Shown one piece after another: positions 1 to 9,205 of a DNA stretch of 26,922 nucleotides. Position 1 is the stretch's first letter. Each line of letters opens with the position of its first letter. Position numbers and translations under genes: made by a program. The stretch comes from an uncultured Odoribacter sp. (lineage in GTDB: Bacteria; Bacteroidota; Bacteroidia; Bacteroidales; Marinifilaceae). The notes under the pieces are model-generated. The model made no database searches. It was not told the origin of the DNA and saw only the letters and a list, made by a program, of their open reading frames with translations. Location: assembly GCA_905204385.1 (NCBI GenBank), contig CAJKZL010000003.1, positions 1-26,922 on the forward strand. Direction: 5' to 3'.

Positions 1-1384
1 TAGGAACATTTTTAGTAATTACTTCGACTAAAACGTCCGCCATAGCTCCTGTTTCAGCATCATAACTCAGTCTCCATTTAGCTGGTCGGCTCGATTCTCC
101 GAATTTTTCACAACTAACTACCAGGTATTTCCTATAGTTAGCGTCCTCTTCAGCCGGTGTATCTCCGCCGGAGACGGTAACAGTGCAGGATTTGGGAACA
201 TTGGCACCATCAGGAATTAATAAGGTCCATTCTCCCATCAGATCATCATAAAGGGTTACCTTATTGATATCGTCATTGATAAATGACACACTCATGATCG
301 TATCTTTATCGGCTTTCAACGCGTTTTCAATTTGCGACAGGTAGATTTTGAATGTTTTGTCCTTATTGATTTCATCATTGTCATGGAAAAACAGTTTGAC
401 ACTATCGGCCATTTTTCCTTCATCAAAATACAAAGTGTTGTTTTCCAAATGATAGTCGGTTCCTTCTATTGCCGTTTCATCTTCCGTACTCAAGGTAACG
501 GTGATGGGACGTTTATAAATTCCTTCCACTTTCACCGGACTCCAGATAAAGTCATCGCTTTCGAAGCCTTCGGCAGTTGTCCGTACAAAGGAGACATAAG
601 CATCCCTGTCGTCGTTGACAATGGTAATTTTGGTTTCCTGGAAAATTTGCGAAATCTCGGCATTGGTGGCTTCGATAATTCGCAATTCCATGGCCCGGTC
701 ATCATTAACCAAGTCATCATCGATGATAGTCAGGCCAATATTTACCAGGGTATCACCGGCCGGAATGACGTAATCCTTATCCGTATCCAAAAGAAAATGT
801 TCACCCGGAAGGGCTGTACCTCCGTCTTTTACTTGTATTTTGAAGGTTACGTCTTCAGCGTAAGGCTTACTTAAAACGACCGGAACTTCAAAATGGGGAT
901 TTTCTTCCAGGGCAGTGAGCTGGGTTTCCTGAAATTCCAGAACAGGATAACCTTCATCGCTTTGAATCACTACTTTGCAAATTTCTCCTTCGGCAAGGAT
1001 AACTGCTCCTTTCACCGACACGATTTCTGCGACGAAACTGCGGTCGGGATTGATTTCCCGGTCATCCATGATATCCACGTTAAAATAACCGATAGTTGTC
1101 CCTTGAGGGATGGTGATAACTTTATTCTGGAATCGGTAGTGTTCGCCTTCCTTGGCTCCCTCTTCGGATTTGACCGCTGCCGTTACCTGAACATCGGAAA
1201 CCGCCGGGCGGTTTAAGACTACAGGTACCATTAAAGGCGTTACGTTTTCCATGGTTTTCAGGACGGAGGTAGCAAATGCCGCCGTCAATGTCTCCGTTTG
1301 CGTATTGTTGTCCTCGTCGTCGCAAGATGTGAAGCCGACGGCGAACGCCAGGAGAATACATATGAATCTGATATATTTATTCAT
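1..1384 (-). CDS. Calx-beta repeat surface lipoprotein (C-terminus cut by window edge)
   Basis: The reading frame opens with ATG at 1384-1382 and runs off the left edge without a stop, so about 461 residues are visible. The N-terminus (MNKYIRFICILLAFAVGFTS then Cys21) is a lipoprotein signal. Cys21 is followed by DDEDNN, an acidic tract typical of Bacteroidota lipoproteins exported to the cell surface. Three Calx-beta-like beta-sandwich units follow at about residues 34-144, 146-260 and 262-372. Each carries the recurring motif xDDxxxNxDRxFxLxI (MDDREINPDRSFVAEI, IDDDLVNDDRAMELRI, HDNDEINKDKTFKIYL). From about 375 a separate domain begins with LMGEWTLL, resembling the C-terminal LxGxW domain of the Calx-beta proteins at 17823 and 19758. 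It lies 21 bases after the sialidase-like gene and is probably the last visible gene of the same transcript. The family assignment is firm; the ligand is unknown, and adhesion or matrix binding is inference. Confidence 0.88.
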   Translation of the reverse strand, partial: MNKYIRFICILLAFAVGFTSCDDEDNNTQTETLTAAFATSVLKTMENVTPLMVPVVLNRPAVSDVQVTAAVKSEEGAKEGEHYRFQNKVITIPQGTTIGYFNVDIMDDREINPDRSFVAEIVSVKGAVILAEGEICKVVIQSDEGYPVLEFQETQLTALEENPHFEVPVVLSKPYAEDVTFKIQVKDGGTALPGEHFLLDTDKDYVIPAGDTLVNIGLTIIDDDLVNDDRAMELRIIEATNAEISQIFQETKITIVNDDRDAYVSFVRTTAEGFESDDFIWSPVKVEGIYKRPITVTLSTEDETAIEGTDYHLENNTLYFDEGKMADSVKLFFHDNDEINKDKTFKIYLSQIENALKADKDTIMSVSFINDDINKVTLYDDLMGEWTLLIPDGANVPKSCTVTVSGGDTPAEEDANYRKYLVVSCEKFGESSRPAKWRLSYDAETGAMADVLVEVITKNVP

Positions 1385-1405
1385 TAGGTTTAAATTTTGG
1401 TTTTT

Positions 1406-3331
1406 TTATAAAGCCTTTTTAAAACAAAGTAAACCTTCGTAAGGAACGGATACTCCGCCTTCACAAATACATACTACCGTATTTCCCCATACTGCGGCAT
1501 CCATATTTCCGGTCCGGAATTTGAAATCCTTATAGGTGAGTATTTTCAGCATATCCTCCGGTGTAGACCAGCTTGCCCCTTGATTCGACGAGGTTACCGC
1601 AGTAAGTCCCATGTTCATGTTGGGTGCGTTGTATAAGTACATCTCTTTGATTTCCTTTACAAAAGTGGCCCGGTCGTTGGGGGTAGAGGCCATGCTGAAG
1701 GTATTGGACTTTATATAGTCGTTAGCGGTGAAATGGATCAGTTCGTTCCCATGTTGTACGGTGGCCCCGGAAGACAGATAACCGTAATTTCCGGTTGGAA
1801 TGCTGGAATCTACGGGAGCAGTCCAGGTTTCACCCCAATCCTCGCTATAGGTAACTTTACGCGAAGCGCCGGCACCATCGTGACCGATAAACATGGTCAA
1901 TTTCCCGTCCTCCTCGAACAGGTTGGCATAACGGTTGCGGATGCCTTCCAGGGGTGTACCTAAATTCCAGGTCTGGCCGCCGTCTGTCGAACGCAAGGTG
2001 GCAATCGTACCGGCTTTGGCCAGTGTCATTTGTACGGGAACAATCAAGCTTCCGTCCGAGGCCTGTATGCCGTGGCCTGCCAGGGTGGACATGTTATAGT
2101 CGCCATAGCTGCAAGGGATTTCCACTCCTTCCGACCATGTTTTTCCGTTGTTGTCGGAGCTGCAGACCATGATATGGTATTGGCCTTCGTGTTTACCGTT
2201 AGCATCTACGGTGTAAAGCAGGAAAAGCTTGCCGGCGTTTTCGTCTTTCACCACCGACGGCAGCATATTGACAGAACCGTCGTTCCCTTTCACCACCTGC
2301 AGTTCGCTCCAGGAATCTCCGCCGTCCGTCGAGCTTTTCATGACGATGTCCGTTTCGTTAGAGCGTACAGCACCCACCATATTGGTTTGCGACATATTAT
2401 ATTTTCTGCCTTCGGCAAAAAGTAAAAGTTCATTTCCGGAAGTGATAAGGGCAGGGGATTGGACGGTGGCATATCCGTTTTCGCGCTGCCAGGCCACCAT
2501 ATTCATTTCCTCGTAGTCGCCTTCGATATAAATGTCGTAGAAGTTAGCTGCATTCGAAAGCGGGCGGAAAATAATCTGCCGGGCGTGTTCGTCCGCTTCG
2601 GTGTTGACGGTCCAAATGGTAAGTCCGTTGATGCGACAGTAGATGAATCCGTTTACGCACACCAATTCATATTCGAAAGGTTCTCCTACAATCATTTGTT
2701 CGAAATTGTGTTTGTAGGTGGAAGAGGCTACCAGTGGTTCGACCCGTTTCCCCATGCGGTAGAAGAAAATTTCCGGCTGGGCCCAAACGTCGTCGAAACC
2801 ACCTACAGTGCGGTCGGCATAAGTGGTGTTTCCCTCGAAGGAGAAATTGCAACGGGAATTATGTCCCAGGGAAGTCAGGGCCATTCGGGTATAGAAATAC
2901 CAGTTGCTGCCTACCCCTGTTTTAAGGAATACCCGGGTAAAGATGTCGTTACACAGGTAGCTGAACTTTTCTCCGCCGAAATTATTTTCCGGTTTATCGG
3001 AATAGAAATTTTTATGCTCGCGGCTACCGAAAAACTTGTTTCCGTGTATATCCGTGCCTTCATACCAGGAAAGCGTAGTTTCCGGGATATTGTAAGCAAA
3101 ATCGGTGAATCCTTTGGTTCCGATGCGGCTGTAATCCACCTCGCCGTTTTTGATGAGATAGACTCCTCCGCTTTTGTCATTGCTGAAAGGGAAGGGATAT
3201 TTCACCTCTGCCGCTATCGAATCGTAATCCGATGATCCGGGCATGGAAAAATGTTCCTCTTTATAACAGCCTGTCAGTATAAATGCCGTTATCATCAGCC
3301 ATATACCATTGATTGCTTTCATATTTTTCAT
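1406..3331 (-). CDS. Sialidase-fold (BNR/Asp-box) lipoprotein with N-terminal jelly-roll domain; probably not a canonical sialidase
   Basis: This 641-residue protein has a lipoprotein signal ending at Cys22 (ILTGC). Residues about 75-272 look like a concanavalin/laminin-G jelly-roll. Residues 280-641 look like a six-bladed sialidase propeller with Asp-boxes at 333-341 (SSTDGGDSW), 391-399 (SSDNNGKTW), 448-455 (STDGGQTW), 496-503 (SEDWGETW) and a weak one at 581-588. The stretch PALITSGNELLLFAEGR aligns with the family's RIPAL...LLAFAEGR segment, but the invariant RIP arginine is Gln291 (QSP). By eye the acid/base Asp, the other two triad arginines and the late tyrosine are not at their expected places either. 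Canonical GH33 enzymes release sialic acid; here glycan binding or a different hydrolysis is more likely. The ATG at 3331 is preceded by GGAG three bases upstream, which supports this start. It sits 18 bases after a SusD gene. Fold call strong, activity uncertain. Confidence 0.85.
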   Translation of the reverse strand: MKNMKAINGIWLMITAFILTGCYKEEHFSMPGSSDYDSIAAEVKYPFPFSNDKSGGVYLIKNGEVDYSRIGTKGFTDFAYNIPETTLSWYEGTDIHGNKFFGSREHKNFYSDKPENNFGGEKFSYLCNDIFTRVFLKTGVGSNWYFYTRMALTSLGHNSRCNFSFEGNTTYADRTVGGFDDVWAQPEIFFYRMGKRVEPLVASSTYKHNFEQMIVGEPFEYELVCVNGFIYCRINGLTIWTVNTEADEHARQIIFRPLSNAANFYDIYIEGDYEEMNMVAWQRENGYATVQSPALITSGNELLLFAEGRKYNMSQTNMVGAVRSNETDIVMKSSTDGGDSWSELQVVKGNDGSVNMLPSVVKDENAGKLFLLYTVDANGKHEGQYHIMVCSSDNNGKTWSEGVEIPCSYGDYNMSTLAGHGIQASDGSLIVPVQMTLAKAGTIATLRSTDGGQTWNLGTPLEGIRNRYANLFEEDGKLTMFIGHDGAGASRKVTYSEDWGETWTAPVDSSIPTGNYGYLSSGATVQHGNELIHFTANDYIKSNTFSMASTPNDRATFVKEIKEMYLYNAPNMNMGLTAVTSSNQGASWSTPEDMLKILTYKDFKFRTGNMDAAVWGNTVVCICEGGVSVPYEGLLCFKKAL

Positions 3332-3349
3332 GTTCTCCGTTTTTACATT

Positions 3350-4885
3350 TTAGTTATCCACTTTGCTCCAGCGTTCCGGTTCGATCGGTAGATACCAATG
3401 CGCCGGATCGGACAGGTAGGTTTTGATTTCGTCTCTCTGTGCTTCGGGATATTTTTGGGCTACGGCTTTGGCCAATACCCCGCTACGTCCCATTTTTTCC
3501 AACAGCATCAGGTCATACCAGCGTCTTCCTTCAAAAGCTGTTTCGCGTGCTCTTTCGAGGAACAGTCTGTCTTCCAGATCTTCCATTCTCAGAGAGATGT
3601 CTTCTTCCTTGTATTCTTCCAATCCTCTGTTTCTCCGGATCATGTTCAGGTATTGGAGTGCTCCGTAGGGATTGCCTCTCCGGTTCTCAGCGATTCCTTT
3701 TAATAAATAACCGTCGATGGCTTTAAACACATGCCAGGAGGCGTCGCTCTGGTAGGCATCGCGCATGGAAAGCCCTTTGTCGTCTTTGCCGATGTATTTC
3801 CAAATGACCGGTTCTCGGTTGATGATCATCCAGGAAACCCGGCGGACGTCTTTGGTTTCCGAAAAAATGTTTTCTACCACGTCCAATGCGGGTTTTACTT
3901 TGTAAGTACCTCCGTCTTCCTTGATGTTGGAAGTGAATTCCTGCATTCTATTGGTTTCCATGGATTGGTTATACTGATAGGCCAGCAGGAAATTGGCATA
4001 CCCGCCGAATCCATTTCCGGTGAACTGGGAGGCCCAGTTGGCGCCGGCGCCTATGGATTTGTAAGTAATCACATATTCGGCCATAGCCGAGGACCTGTCG
4101 TATTGCCCCAGCCACAGAGATACCTCGCTGGCCAAAGTGTAGGCGGCGGCCAGACTGGCCCGGGCATATTTTGTATATTCAGGATCCCCGCCGAAAGGAG
4201 GAAACCAGGCATTATTGGTCCGTAATAGCGAAATCGCTTTATTGACGTCACTGACAATGGCTTCCCATACTTTGGTTTCACTGGCCGGTTGTAAAGCGAT
4301 GGCCCGCAGATCCTCTTCCGAGAGATCCAGCGTGTTCATCGGTACTTCTTCGCCCTGTTGGTTGGTGTAAGTCACCTCTTCGGAGATGTCCGACAGCAAC
4401 AGGGGCACCTCCTTGAAGGTTCTCACCAGGTAGTAGTAGCAGAGGGCACGCAGATAATGAGCTTCCCCGTAGAAGACTTCCATTGCGCTCTTGGTGATGT
4501 ATTCGTTGGTCTTCATATCCGGCAGATGTTCCAGATGATGATTGCAACGGGCGATACAACGGTATAAGAAACTGTAATTCGTATAGGGGTTGATCACGGA
4601 CACATTGTTGTTTACAAATTCAGATACATATACATCCGCCCCAGAGCCGGCCTGTATCATATCCGCACGGGCCGATCCCCATAAAAATAATTGATGTATA
4701 TTTTTAGCGAGCGGTTCATACATTCCCAGAGCAGCACCGTTGACATCGTTCACCGTCTGATAATATTCTTCAACCTCCTGTCCGTTTTCGGGGTCTACAT
4801 CGAAAAAATCGCTGCATCCCGGCGTTAAGAGGCCGAAACCGATCGACAGGGCTAATGTGAATAGATTATTCTTTAACTTTCTCAT
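3350..4885 (-). CDS. SusD/RagB-family nutrient-binding outer-membrane lipoprotein (second pair)
   Basis: This 511-residue protein has a lipoprotein signal ending at Cys24 (LLTPGC) followed by SDFFDVDPE, the usual start of mature SusD proteins. The helical TPR-like hallmark RALCYYYLVRTFKEVP lies at about residues 146-161. Near the C-terminus, LFLERARETAFEGRRWYDL matches the family's conserved ER..E...EG.RW.DL segment. SusD proteins sit on the outside of the outer membrane as a lid over a SusC barrel and deliver oligosaccharides or peptides to it. Length and both conserved ends are normal, so the gene looks intact. It starts 15 bases after the SusC gene at 4901-7717, its expected partner, which carries an in-frame stop. 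The substrate cannot be read from the sequence. Confidence 0.95.
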   Translation of the reverse strand: MRKLKNNLFTLALSIGFGLLTPGCSDFFDVDPENGQEVEEYYQTVNDVNGAALGMYEPLAKNIHQLFLWGSARADMIQAGSGADVYVSEFVNNNVSVINPYTNYSFLYRCIARCNHHLEHLPDMKTNEYITKSAMEVFYGEAHYLRALCYYYLVRTFKEVPLLLSDISEEVTYTNQQGEEVPMNTLDLSEEDLRAIALQPASETKVWEAIVSDVNKAISLLRTNNAWFPPFGGDPEYTKYARASLAAAYTLASEVSLWLGQYDRSSAMAEYVITYKSIGAGANWASQFTGNGFGGYANFLLAYQYNQSMETNRMQEFTSNIKEDGGTYKVKPALDVVENIFSETKDVRRVSWMIINREPVIWKYIGKDDKGLSMRDAYQSDASWHVFKAIDGYLLKGIAENRRGNPYGALQYLNMIRRNRGLEEYKEEDISLRMEDLEDRLFLERARETAFEGRRWYDLMLLEKMGRSGVLAKAVAQKYPEAQRDEIKTYLSDPAHWYLPIEPERWSKVDN

Positions 4886-4900
4886 AGTTTAACTATTAAA

Positions 4901-7717
4901 TTACAGTGCTAATTTTACTCCAAATATAAATGAACGGGGATTGGGGGATGCTCCCGTATCCACTCCTCTCAGCAAGGGATGGGAAGAGGAAAAAACTTCA
5001 GGGTCCATTCCTTTATAGCCTGTGACAGTCAGTAAATTATTTCCATTGGCAAAGACAGTAATGCCTTTAAAGAATCCGGTTCTGTTTCTCAGAGGTATAT
5101 CGTAATTGATGGAAACGCTTTTCAGTTTCAGGTAACTGCCGTCTTCCACCCTACGGTCGGAAGTGGCGATATTATTTGAGGGATCTCCGTATGCTGCCCG
5201 TGGGAGTAATCCGTCGCCTGGATTTTCGGGCGAAAGCCAGCGGCGGGTGACGTCTGTGGACTGATTGCTGTAATCACTCATCGAATGTAATTTCTGATTC
5301 AGGAGGTTATAGACATCATTGCCATAGCTGTAAGAAAAGAGCGCAGAGAGTGTGAGGCTCTTGAAACTGAAAGAGGTTCCGAAACCACCGAAGAAATCGG
5401 GGAGGGGAGAGCCGATGATCTGCCGGTCCAGGGTGTTGATGATTCCGTCTTTGTTCAGATCCTCGATAATATAATCGCCTCCCTGGTATAAGCTCCCGTC
5501 GGTTTTCTTCAATTTCACATCGGCATCGCTGCGGTAGATACCCAGCACTTTATATCCGTAGAATGAGCCCAATTCCTCGCCTTCCTTAGCTACTCCGGTG
5601 AATTTGTCCATTTTGCGCACGATTTCCCCGTTATTCAGTTTTTTTACTTCATTATTCAGGGTGGCAATGTTGGCAAATACATCCCAGCGTACTTTCGGGC
5701 TTTGAACGAGGCGCAGGTTCATTTCGGCTTCTAAGCCCTGATTCAATACTTCTCCGTTATTTTCATACTGCGGGTCGAGTCCCACCTCGATGGCTACTGC
5801 TTTTTGGGTCAATAAACCGGTTGTCCGGCGGATATAATAGCCTACGTTAAGATCCAGCAAATGATTGAACAAACTGGAGCGTACTCCGAAATCATAATTA
5901 TCCGTTATCTCGGGTTTAAGATCCTTATTGGCGATATTTCCCAGGTAAACGCCGCCATAGCCATAATAATGGGTGGCATAATACATACCGGCATAATAAG
6001 TCCCACGAATTTCGTTGTTACCGTTTCTTCCCCATTGTGCATATACGTTCAGGAAATGATTGTCCGCTTTGATCACATCGCCGTTCAGGGCTACGCCTGC
6101 ATATAAATTCCAGGAGCCGTCGGGACCGAAATTAGAGGAGCGTTCCAGGTTCAGGTTAACCCCCAGATGGAGCCGGTTTTTCCAGTTGAAATCTGCATGT
6201 CCCAGGAAATTGAGCACATTGTTCAGGTATTTTTCGTTTGTCAGGGAATCGGCCAGGGTTCCGCTGATGCTGACGATGTCGTCGGTGGAAGCATTCACTT
6301 TCCGGCCGTAAACGTTCCGTTCGTCATAATTCTCCAGACTGAATCCGATTTTGGCATTGTAGTCGAAGGCTTCTCCGATTTTGCCGTGCCGTCCGCCGAA
6401 GAGGTTCCATTTCAAGAGATAGTCACTGTAGCTTCGCTTGGAGTTCTGACGGTCGATGTAACGGTCGGCTACAATACCTTGAGCTGCCCGGTGCATTTTC
6501 TCGGTGATGGAATTGTAGGTGATCATAATATCGGTGTTTACATAGAAATTGGGGGTGACGTCCCATATCGCTTTGATCACGGCATCCACCCGGCTGGAAT
6601 TACCTTTGTTTTCCAGATTCTCCTTGAACCACGAGGGGTTGCTTTTTCCCAGAATGTCGGCATCGGCCAGGCGGTTGATCCAGATCCCGTTGTCGCTATA
6701 CTGATAGGGCGACATAAAGGGTGCTTTGGTCGCTGCCAGGTAAACCGGGTTAACATCCCAATCGGTACCTTCTCCCCAAAAGCGGGAAGTGCCGTAGCTA
6801 TAGGAAACGGAATTCACGCCCCGGATGGTTTGTGCAATTTAGTAGCCCAGGCTAAAACGCTGGTGGAAACGTTGGCTGGTGGCATCCTTCAGGGTTTCGT
6901 TATCGCCGGTATAACCCAGACTGATCAGGTAGCGGGTATCCCCGTCTCCTCCTTTCATTTTCAACTGGAAATCCTTAAAGCTGCCGTTTCGCTTGAACTC
7001 GTCCATCCAGTCGGTGTTGTGGTTGTATTTCGGATGTTCTGAGTTGAAGATGATGTTGTCCTGCATTTCGGCGGTCGATACTCCTGCACTTTGCATCATT
7101 CCGTACAGGTAGGCCCTGAATTGGGCTGAGTTCATCATGTCCAGGGAATAGTCTCCCTTAGAGAATCCCATTCGCGCCACTATGTCGATGCTGGAAGTTC
7201 CGGTTTCTCCTTCTTCAATTTCTATTTCCATCAATCCATTTCCGGCGCGTCCTCCCTGCATCACCGCTTCATATCCGTTTCGGATGACGCGGACTTTACT
7301 GATGTCCAGAGGATGAATAAACTCCAGATTCGAAGGGATCATTCCGGAAGCAAAAGGCGTTGTATGCCGGGTTTGTCTGACGGGCAAACCGCCCACCAGA
7401 ATATAGGGCGAAGCATCCAGGTTGACGGTGGTCAAGCCGCGCAGCATCATGACACCGGCATTCGCTACGAAACCGTTCGAAGCGGTGTAAACCCCGCATT
7501 CCTCACCCATCAGATTGCGTGTGAACAACATGCTGGGCCGGGTCCAGAACAATTGACTCCAGTTTTTCTCTAATCCATTCCGTTCACCCAGTTGCATAAT
7601 CGTGTCCTTGGGAGTCTGCCTGCTGCTGTCCTGCGGGTTCGTTTCCTGTGCCCGGATGCAGGTACTCCATAATAATGCTACAAGTGACAGAGTGATATAT
7701 TTTTCATACATTTTCAT
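4901..7717 (-). pseudogene. SusC/RagA-type TonB-dependent outer-membrane transporter interrupted by an in-frame TAA (second pair)
   Basis: The frame runs without any shift from ATG 7717 to TAA 4901-4903, about 939 codons, but codon 293 (6841-6839) is TAA. The left part (7717-6839, 292 residues) holds the signal peptide (MKMYEKYITL...IRAQ) and a plug domain. The right part (6838-4901) holds the beta-barrel, from VSYSYGTSRFWGEGTDWDV to the terminal FIFGVKLAL. Across the stop the protein would read RFSLGY-x-IAQTIRG, natural for the first barrel strand. A single base change from CAA, AAA or GAA would explain it. The protein also lacks the usual N-terminal carboxypeptidase-regulatory-like domain and a clear TonB box; the plug end reads GGRAGNGLMEIEIEEG and ILVGGLPV replaces the common VDG motif. 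An upstream in-frame TTG at 7741 is an unlikely start; AAAGGAT before 7717 fits ATG 7717 or 7711. Neither half alone should form a working transporter. Confidence 0.85.
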
Positions 7718-7759
7718 ATCCTTTAATTTACTTATTTCCAATTAGATGTCCGGAATCCG

Positions 7760-9190
7760 TCAAAGAATCGGGCGTAATTCGATCATATCCATCGTCATAT
7801 TACCTACTGTAGCTGCCATAAAGCGTAGTTTAACGGGTCCGCGTTTGTTGACTTCGAGGCTGCCCATATCCTTGTACTGCATTGCCGTCATTTCTTCGAA
7901 GTTACCGTCCGACGTTCCCATATTGATGTTGCGGTTAACGGTCACCCCGTTGTAAAAGAGGGTCAGATTGCAGGATATGGAAGTATAATAGTACATCCTC
8001 ACCGTATAGGTACCGGGAACAACATCCGGAATCTCAGTCTCGCAGGCATCTCCCATTTGGGCCGGAATAAACTGGCAGATCGGCGGCAATTCACCTTGGT
8101 GGAAACTTTTGTAAGAAGTATTTTCTTTCACAATGGCCATTGAGGAGGTGTCGGCGAATACGTTTTGTTTGTAACCCTTTTTGTCGTTATCCCTACCGTA
8201 CAAATTATACCGTACGATCCCAGCCGTATGATCGATGATCCAGAGCGGATCGTCCATGGCGTGCAGGATGCCGTTAAGAGCAATGTTGTCGATGCCGTAT
8301 TTTGCCCTTGAACTGAAGCGGTATTTCATATTGCAATACATCTTGCCGTCGTCCAGATTGAAGGTGGTCACATCGCCGGTATACAAGGATGCGACACTGC
8401 GACCATCGAGATTGGCCACAAATGCACGTTCTCCGGGATAGATGTGATAACCTAGCCAGTCCTTGAGGTTAGCGATCGTATCAGGATCAAGGCGGCCTTC
8501 CAGAATTTCATCCGGTTCAACCAGAATGGTAGCGATGCTATCCGTCAGATAGCCTTTGAAGCCATGTTCCTCAAAGAGCCTGAGCATTTTAGAATAGCCT
8601 CCGTTCTGAACCAACAGATCGTAGATGGTATTGATGGGAGGAAGTAGAACCCGATCGATAACGTTTAAGTAACCGTTTTGAAGATCTTTATTATATTCCT
8701 TGATGGTTGAACGGTTGTTGATCTTGATGGCGACATATGAAGCCACGTTGAGGGTCAACGCATAGTCGTCCCCCATCATGGTGGGGTCGTCTTTCATCAA
8801 ACCGCCTTCAAAAGAGTTGGTATTGATTTTACGTTCCAGGGTGTGGTATTTCATATAATACAACCAGTATTCCGGCGTTTTTTCTTCATAAGATTGGATT
8901 CCCAATTCCTGATATAATTCAGCAAACGCTTCGTTGGTCGGTGCAAAAACGGTATATCCTTTTGTACTTGCCGTAGAAAGATTGCTGTAAAATCCGGAAT
9001 AATCACAGATGGCTTTGAATGTAGACAAATCTTCGCGGCTTTTGATGTAGTCGTAGATTTGCATATATTCTTCATCCGTATCGAAGCGTCTTTCCGGGAA
9101 GTCGTCATTACATCCGACCCATCCGAAAATTGCCAGCAGGATCATAAATATTCCTGCCAGGGATTTATTTTTAATTGCTTTCATAACCAT
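7760..9190 (-). CDS. Fasciclin (FAS1) domain lipoprotein, two FAS1 units plus C-terminal beta-rich domain
   Basis: This 476-residue protein has a lipoprotein signal ending at Cys27 (GWVGC) followed by acidic NDDFPE, consistent with surface exposure. The first FAS1 unit spans about residues 43-185, with the diagnostic GYTVFAPTNEAFAEL and a closing NGYLNVIDRVLLPP. A second, more diverged unit spans about 186-317 and ends in LNGILHAMDDPLWI. Residues about 320-476 form a beta-rich domain of unknown identity that could bind a ligand. FAS1 domains are known in adhesion and matrix proteins. The gene lies between SusD (9206-10705) and SusC (4901-7717) with gaps of 15 and 42 bases, so it belongs to the transporter operon and may act as an extra surface binding protein. 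The stop is TGA. ATG 9184 is an alternative start; no clear ribosome-binding site separates the two. Confidence 0.9.
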   Translation of the reverse strand: MVMKAIKNKSLAGIFMILLAIFGWVGCNDDFPERRFDTDEEYMQIYDYIKSREDLSTFKAICDYSGFYSNLSTASTKGYTVFAPTNEAFAELYQELGIQSYEEKTPEYWLYYMKYHTLERKINTNSFEGGLMKDDPTMMGDDYALTLNVASYVAIKINNRSTIKEYNKDLQNGYLNVIDRVLLPPINTIYDLLVQNGGYSKMLRLFEEHGFKGYLTDSIATILVEPDEILEGRLDPDTIANLKDWLGYHIYPGERAFVANLDGRSVASLYTGDVTTFNLDDGKMYCNMKYRFSSRAKYGIDNIALNGILHAMDDPLWIIDHTAGIVRYNLYGRDNDKKGYKQNVFADTSSMAIVKENTSYKSFHQGELPPICQFIPAQMGDACETEIPDVVPGTYTVRMYYYTSISCNLTLFYNGVTVNRNINMGTSDGNFEEMTAMQYKDMGSLEVNKRGPVKLRFMAATVGNMTMDMIELRPIL

Positions 9191-9205
9191 ATTTTTCAGA
9201 AATAT

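Noticed and set aside
332..3235. Long plus-strand frames at 332-874, 893-1216 and 2459-3235
   Set aside because: They lie opposite clear minus-strand genes with recognised domains, and their products match no family.
4901..6817. Independent gene starting at GTG 6817
   Set aside because: It is in frame with the preceding SusC part, has no signal peptide and encodes only the barrel; it is the second half of an interrupted gene.
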